DNA from: Ottelia alismoides
Taxonomy: Eukaryota; Streptophyta; Magnoliopsida; Alismatales; Hydrocharitaceae
DNA: 64,000 nt
Reading direction: 5' to 3'
Assembly: GCA_037367405.1 (NCBI GenBank)
Contig: JAZKJV010010119.1
Coordinates: 558,001-622,000 of the forward strand
Shown here: piece by piece, positions 58,213-64,000 of the stretch
Layout of the letters: each line of letters starts with the position of its first letter
Position numbering within the stretch: the stretch's first letter is position 1
Notes under the pieces: generated by a model
The model's database searches: none
What the model was told of the DNA's origin: nothing
What the model saw: the letters and a program-made list of their open reading frames with translations, nothing else
Position numbers and translations under genes: made by a program

Positions 58213-58350
58213 CAAACTTCACTGTAACAAAACTCAACTTTTAACCAACTCTATTGTAACCAAAATCAACTGTAACGAACTCAACCGTATCCAAACTCAA
58301 CTGTAACCAACTCAATTGTAGCCCAAAACAATTGTAACCAAGCTCAACTC
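58213..58350. repeat. Degenerate tandem array of a CTCAACTGTAACCAA unit
   Basis: About eight copies of a 15-18-bp unit (ACTCAACTGTAACCAA, ACTCAATTGTAGCCCA, ATCAACTGTAACGA and similar) run head to tail. They are short, diverged and non-coding. Confidence 0.75.
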
Positions 58351-61300
58351 CAGCTAGCCATGATCTTTTCTCGCCTAGACTTATTGGCTGAAAAGTAACC
58401 AAAACTCTAATGGTGAAGAAGCCTTCTCAGAGACCCTTCTATCTCGACCTCCCAATGGAAGTGCAGTCTAGGAGAGGGCAAGGCATACTCCCAAACTATG
58501 CCTCTTAGATGGGTCGGAGATACTTTCTGGACTAAGTCACTCCAAAAAAGTTGGTCCGACTGGTACAGATAAAAAGAGCTCGAAAAATAAAACCAAGGGT
58601 CCTCCAGCCTAGGTACACTAATGAAATAAGTTCAACAGAACTGGTCAGAAACCTGGATCCCCACGAAGAATAAAAATACTACGATCTCGTGTAAAAACTG
58701 TAAAAAAGACTAGGACGTTATACTCGCGCTATAGGCAGCTGTTGCCCTAACTAATCTTCCTATCTCCCGCCCAATTTAGGGTCACCGCACCCTCGCATGG
58801 TCAGGTGTAAGGGTCACCATAAACGGCACTACTAATTATCAGTCATCACTGATTCTCAATATTTTCACTTGCTTGACTACTCATTTATTTCTCATTCCTT
58901 TTTGTGAATTACTGAAGAGATATAGGTATGTTGTCCATATTTTTATCAATAGTGATCTATATTAGTAGATGATACTGAGGATAAATTGATTGATGATTAA
59001 TATTCATAATGATTGTAGGAAATCATTTGTTTACTTTATAATAAAAGGGTGTTAATATTCTAATAAGTGTATTTCAAATCTCTTCTATAAGGTCATTATA
59101 TTTAGACTAAATATTGATCTACTTTTAAGAAAATTACATGTTAACTCCATGATGTTTCATCTTTTTAAATCAAGGATTCTAGAACTAACTGTTGATATGA
59201 GTTTTGAGTTGATTTTATGTCAAGACACCTTGATGACCGTCTGAATGACTAAGGCAAAGGTATCTAAAAGGTCGTTGAGACCTCAATCACTCAGACTCGG
59301 GTCAACAAGAAAAATGAACCACTCGATACAAATAAAATCAATCAAGCACGAAGAAGCGGTCCTGCTATGTGTTTAACCAGGTATAGCACCCATGGTCGAA
59401 CTCGAGGAGCACGGGTTGGCCGAAGGCCTACGAAGTAGTAAAAACAAATAAAATAAAGAAATAAAATCTTTTTAGTGGTTTTTAAGTATTTTTATATTTT
59501 TTTGGATTTTTAATGTGTAAACAAAATAAGAAAAGCAAAAACAAGCACACTTCAACAATTTATTTAATGCATCAAAAATAAACCAAAAATTAAAACAAAA
59601 ATATTTTTATGTGTTTTATAATTTTTATGTTTTTGGTGAATTTTTGATAATTTTCTGATGTGTATTTTATTTTCTAAAAATCAAACAGTGCTAAAAGCAA
59701 GGGGTACTATCCAACCAAGCCTAAAGTCCCTAGATAAAATACCTAAGGACCTCAAAAGGGCCTGGAGGTAATTTTCGTATAAAATAGATGAAATAAGGAA
59801 AATTTAGGTACCAGATTTATTATTTTTGGGTTTTTAATTTATTTATTAGAATTGTTATGAGTTTTTGAGTGTTTTTAAGTTTTTAGAGTTTTTAGGCAAT
59901 GAAAAATAGCCAAAATTGGCTAGAAAATCAAAGAACACAAACTAAACAGTAACTAATTTTTATAGAATTTTTAGGGGACTTTTTATATTTTTTTGTGATT
60001 TTTAAATCTAGACAGTAACAAAAATGATGGTTTTTGAATTTTTAAAAATAACAAACGAATCAAAAATGTCCTCAAAAATTCACAAAAATCCTACACCATG
60101 GCAGGAGCAATGTATCAAATTTTCGTCGAATTTGGAGGTGATTTAATATTTTATTCAAAAATTACAAGAGGGTACTGTGCACAGGGACTGGAATGCAAAT
60201 ACCCAAAGTTCTGGGGGTCCCGGTGCAAAATACCCAGCAAAACACGCACCAAGCGCGTGCCTGGGGCACTCAAGGACCTATATGTAATAAAAATAAGTCC
60301 CAAGGACCTATTGGTAACCCGTACCAAAAGTCCGAGGGCCTCAGTTGCAATTTACCCAAAAATAAACGCACATGCGAAATTAAACCATTCACAGGGGCAT
60401 AAACGCAAATATCAAAAAGATTTCATTCATTCATAAACGTCCAAAACTACAAGGGTAAAGGTTGAAATACACCAACAAAACACGTGACGAAGCACGTGGC
60501 TCACAATAGGCAGGGGTATAAATGCAAACAAACTTAAGCTCAAGGTCCTCTATGCAATTTAACCTACGTAAATAAAATACGAAAAATATTTACAGGACTG
60601 AAACAAAACAAGACTAAAGCTAAGGGCCTAAGGGATAAATTACCCTTTATTAAGTTGGCCGTCGGATGGGCGCCACGTATGCTGATGAACGGCTGGAAAT
60701 GGGTGGCGCCCAACGCTGATATCCCTCGGGTTGATCGATCGGTCCAGGCGTCGCCACGTGGGAAATCGAACGGTGGAGAGGTACTGTGGCTAAACCTCGG
60801 GCATCGATGGTCCAGATCGCTCCTCAGATGGATCTAACGCTGCTGGTGGCTCCTGAAGCAGACGGTGGCGATCGAAACTGGAGCAGGAGGGCAATCCAAC
60901 GGCTGCTGGAGGTCCTCGAAGAACAAGAGGCCGACGAACTTCGCCGGCCCAGTACGCACGCTCCGAGCCTCCGCGGGGGCTTCTGATGATCGAGGAAGCT
61001 TCACCTTAGCCTCCCGCGTCTGTGGGACGTCTCCGATGAATCAACGGAGCTCCGGAGAGCTCTGTCGACTCCGGCGGAGAAGAAGCTCCGGTTCTCAAGT
61101 AGGAGGGCCTCAGACAGCCCTCGATTGTCCTGCAAAACGCAACCAAAGAGCTCCTGGGTCGAGGGCAAAATGCCTCGACCCCGTTAGCGGTGGTTCAAGT
61201 GGACGGTGCGGTGGTGCGGGCGAACCCCGGCGATGCGAAGGCGAAGGGGTTCGAACCCCAGCTCCTGTGCGAGCTGGGTTGAACGGAGGGGCGGAGAAGG

Positions 61301-61437
61301 TGCGCGGGGGAAGGGCGATCGTGATGGGGGATTCTGATGATCGAACGGAAGGGGGAGATGGCCGGAATCGATGATGGTCGGCGATGGCGAGATTTGGGGG
61401 AAAATGGAAATTGAACGGAAAGGTGGAGCTAAGGGAC

Positions 61438-61443
61438 TACCTG
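61438..61443 (-). promoter_or_regulatory. Candidate 5' splice site in the LTR of F
   Basis: The minus strand reads ATCCAG|GTAGTCCC, 260 nt below the TATA box. The following bases (TTAGCTCCACCTTTCC) align with those after the site in A (TTGCATCCACCTCAGT). Confidence 0.4.
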
Positions 61444-61693
61444 GATGATCGATGAGACTGTGCTGGAGCTGGGGATGCTCCCGGTCGTCGTCTCAAGGGG
61501 TGTCTCTGCCCGAGGCTCGAAGCTCTCCCAGGTGGCGGAGCTACGGCGGGTGTGTCGCCGGATCGATGGTTTTCACCTCCTCTCCTCGCTGCAACAGGTC
61601 GAGGCGCGAGCTGTCACCTCTCTCTCTCTCTGGATCTCACTGGAGAATGAAGCAAATGGCCAAAGATGGCGTGAAAAGGCGGCTGAGCTCCAG

Positions 61694-61700
61694 CTTTATA
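61694..61700 (-). promoter_or_regulatory. TATA box of the LTR of F
   Basis: The minus strand reads CCATATAAAGC, about 1.18 kb from the outer LTR end and in the equivalent position to A. Confidence 0.6.
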
Positions 61701-62880
61701 TGGCTAGGGGTCCGAGAAGAGGGGGTCTGGGCAAGCTCAGGAGCGCGCGGATCCCGAGGGAGCGGCTCCGGCGAGGATGCCGGATGCAAGGGGAACGATT
61801 CGGACCCGGGGCTTGGTGGATTGGTGATCGGGTCGAGCGGGTATAAATCCGAGAAGATGGGTCTGATGCTCGAGTCCGTGAGAAGTGGTCCTGGGGGGGC
61901 CAGTTGACCGGGCGGTCAACATCCCCAGGACCCAATGGGGTCAGGCCACGTGGCAGGATTTTAAAGCTCAAAATTAAGGTAGTTATGGCCCCATTTTGTA
62001 AAAACTCAAAATACAAACTATTTTTATTTTATTTTTATCTATTTTTTGGTGATTTTTAATTAATTTTTGGAAATAAAAATAAGGTATTTACATTATATAG
62101 CTATATATAGGTATATATACAATATGTAGGATTTTGATTTTTGATTTTTAATTATTATTTTTATACAATTTTATCCTTATTTTATATTTTATTTATTTAT
62201 AGAATAAAATAAGGAATAAAAGGGTGTTTTTATTTTATTTTTAGTATTTATATACATACGTAAAATAAATAGTTATGTACAACTATATACAAGGTATATG
62301 TACAATGTATTTTTGTATTTTTAATTTTTCTATTTTTATTTTGTTTTGGTTTTGATTCTTTTTATTTTCTTTATTTACAACATATAACATAGAATATTTA
62401 CAAAAAGTTTTGAAAATAACTTTATTTATTTACAAGGTTAAATAAATAGATAGGCATGGTTTATGTACATGATGAAGGGGTATTTTTAATCTTTTTGATT
62501 TTTAACTTTTTATTTTGTTTTTATCTTTTATAAATATATACAAGTATTTACAAGCATATTTTTGGGTGAGGAAAACATTTTTATTTTATTTACATAAATA
62601 TATACACATGAGCCCCTATCTCCCTCTACTTGGCTTTTATGCGGTCAGGCCCATGCTGAGCCCTCCCTTGGGTTAGGTTGCTCAATATTTATTCTAAATA
62701 TTTCCCTCTTTTTCTTTTTAATCTTTATTCTTTTATTTTTGCACAAAAACATGCTAATTAGAGGTTTTTACACAATGCATGCTTTTGCTAATTATTCCTA
62801 TTTACACATATCTACATGCATTTGCAAAGGTTTTTGTAGCTAAAATATAAGAATAAAGAGTGATGAATGGGTATTCATCA

Positions 62881-62894
62881 CCCCCCTATACTTA
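62881..62894 (-). promoter_or_regulatory. Polypurine tract of element F
   Basis: The minus strand reads TTAAGTATAGGGGGG directly before the LTR start TGATGAATAC, preceded by CTAGCAAAG as in D. Confidence 0.87.
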
Positions 62895-64000
62895 ACTTTG
62901 CTAGTCCCTTAGCAAACACTTATTTGAAAAAGAAGTGAAAAAGAAAGAAAGAAAAAGAAAAAGAGGATGTACATGGATCAAGGTTGATTATTAAACTTGC
63001 CTTCATTAAATTGGGGTATGGAGCTCGATCAGATCTTTGGATTATTAATGTGTCGGAACCTTATTTAGACTTAAGTTTAAAACCTAACAGCCTCTAAGTT
63101 CCACTAATCTATAACCAAGACTCCTCAATGCTCCAGATCAGAACAAGTCATCAATCACAAACCCTGAAGACCATGAATCTTTCCTTGTCCTGTGGATGTG
63201 AAGTCTAAGCTCTCCACCTCAGAAATGGCAACTTGACAACCCTTCCCAACAAGGTAACTCTATGACCTCAATCTGGCCACTCTTTCCTCGAGGAGCGGGG
63301 TATTCCCTTCTAAGTTCAAGTACAACTGGCTCAAGAAGAGGGGGAAGAAGAGAATGGGTCAAGGCCAGTGTAGCCAAGTACCCTTGGGAGCTTGACCAGT
63401 GTAGCCAAGTCTCCCTGCTGCAAGCTACAACAGGTGGATCATGAAACCAAGCTTTGCTTATTGCACTCTATATACATACTCCGGTGGGATTATCATTTTC
63501 TCTCAGACCCACCACTTTTTTGGAGTTCTTTTCTTTTTGCACATTTTTTTTTCAGTGCATCTATACAACATATACATGTGCAGCATATATACAAGGAGTT
63601 TTTCCTCTTGAGCCAGTAGACTATCCCTCTTTTGAAGCTTTATTGCAACCCACAACTCCCGTCGTTAGACCTCATGGCAACCAGACCAAGTTGAGACGCA
63701 CTTCCTTCACTATAAGAAGAAGAGAGGTTCCGCCTAGAAGTACTACCCTCATATGCTACCCCAAGCCAAGGAAGACTGCCTCCTCACCACCTCATCCGTA
63801 GAGAGCTCGGTGCATAGTGCTGGTGTCCAAGTAAAGTCATAATCTATATGAGTCATGTGTTGTTGTTAAGTGCTCTACTTAGGCTCATTGAGATGACATG
63901 TGATCATAGCCTAGTGGACTCGAAGAATTAAGTCACCATGGACCTGAAAAGTCTTAAACCTAAGTCCTATAAGGTTCCTCTTAGAAATTAGGTGGATTAA
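62895..64000 (-). other. Internal 3' region of element F
   Basis: Non-coding in the sense of the element. Next to the PPT lies a 45-bp plus-strand purine tract (62929-62975, GAAAAAGAAAG type). A direct repeat CCAGTGTAGCCAAGT occurs at 63365 and 63396. The longest frames are on the opposite strand (63262-63444 and 63454-63801); the second is basic and Pro/Arg-rich at its end (TSFTIRRREVPPRSTTL). I cannot assign a function. Confidence 0.55.

Larger units (their letters stand above)
57151..59230. other. Unresolved block, possibly an LTR of another family
   Basis: About 2 kb without a coding frame. The left edge (ATAACACCTCATATTGTCAC, TTCGAGAGTTACAAC) is reminiscent of the ACACCCC/TTCGA ends of Del/Tekay chromovirus LTRs, and the mixed composition at 58350-58860 would fit a U5 or R region, but no primer site or internal sequence was found. 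It contains a GATT microsatellite and a degenerate CAACTGTAAC array. F inserted at its right edge. Confidence 0.35.
59231..62880 (-). mobile_element. 3' LTR of element F (3650 bp)
   Basis: The left end is TGATGACCG and the right end GTATTCATCA. Inside are the TGGTCGAACTCGAGGAGCACG block (59394), an AT-rich part, the TGCAAAT motif array (60180-60570), a GC-rich zone (about 60650-61950), a donor-like site at 61440, a TATA box at 61694, and AT-rich U3. Open frames in the GC-rich zone (for example 60865-61374 and 61445-61907) are Arg/Gly-rich in any frame and antisense to the LTR transcript; I do not regard them as genes. Confidence 0.86.
59231..64000 (-). mobile_element. Element F: Athila/Tat-like gypsy element, 3' end
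   Basis: A complete LTR (59231-62880) with the family PPT on its right side, then 1.1 kb of internal 3' sequence to the window end. Orientation is minus. The left flank CACCT would be its target-site base set, but the partner copy is outside the window. The internal sequence beyond the PPT does not align with C or D by eye, so F is a different subfamily. Confidence 0.83.

Noticed and set aside
60865..61907. Arg/Gly-rich plus-strand frames in the F LTR (169, 133 and 151 codons)
   Set aside because: Same reason as for D; they are antisense to the LTR transcript and overlap each other in different frames.
1..64000. CRISPR array, bacterial operons, phage genes, tRNA or rRNA genes
   Set aside because: Nothing of the kind was seen. 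tRNA-like matches are limited to 11-18-base primer sites of retrotransposons.

Overview
The window is plant nuclear repeat DNA. It is a nest of decayed LTR retrotransposons with no recognisable host gene, rRNA, tRNA or CRISPR array. A flowering plant with a repeat-rich genome is the best reading. The Ty3/gypsy elements are of the Athila/Tat kind: tRNA-Asp-like primer sites, very long AT-rich LTRs of 2.8-3.7 kb, gag-PR-RT-RNaseH-integrase order, and a polypurine tract (PPT) of the type CTAAGTATAGGGGG. The Ty1/copia elements are of the Tork/Angela kind, with an initiator-Met primer site and pol order PR-IN-RT-RNaseH. The species cannot be named from this sequence.

Layout, left to right. (A) 1-12219, minus strand: gypsy element with decayed pol and gag, leader, primer site and a complete 5' LTR (8910-12219); its 3' end lies left of the window. 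(B) 12220-17765, minus: gag, leader and part of the 5' LTR of a second gypsy element, cut on the left by A and on the right by C; a 391-bp MITE with an 8-bp target duplication sits in its leader. (C) 17766-31799, plus: the most complete gypsy element, with 5' LTR, primer site, gag-pol, long 3' non-coding region, PPT and the first 724 bp of the 3' LTR, cut by D. (D) 31800-35138, minus: a complete 3' LTR, PPT and about 400 bp of internal sequence. (Copia 1) 35139-44088, plus: truncated 5' LTR, leader, gag-pol and complete 3' LTR; its gag is split by a GC-rich insert of organelle-like composition. (Copia 2) 44089-51060, minus: same family in opposite orientation, cut off in RT. 51061-59230 is a mosaic: unassigned AT-rich DNA, a hAT-like non-autonomous transposon, scraps of copia and gypsy LTRs, another gypsy 5' LTR (E), and an unresolved 2-kb block. 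(F) 59231-64000, minus: a 3.65-kb gypsy 3' LTR with its PPT and 1.1 kb of internal sequence running off the window.

None of the elements looks able to move by itself. All show frameshifts and stops, C and copia 2 have lost reverse transcriptase catalytic residues, and the stops in C gag are almost all TAG, as expected from deamination of methylated CAG.

The best leads for something undescribed lie in the gypsy family. First, reiterated PPT-like tracts just downstream of pol, which in A form three stem-loops spaced about 86 bp. Second, a splice-donor-like site at a fixed distance (255-262 nt) below a TATA box in three different LTR copies, with a pyrimidine-tract acceptor just before gag; this suggests a leader intron that would remove the primer site from a gag mRNA. 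Third, a degenerate array of one short motif in the R/U5 part of every LTR.
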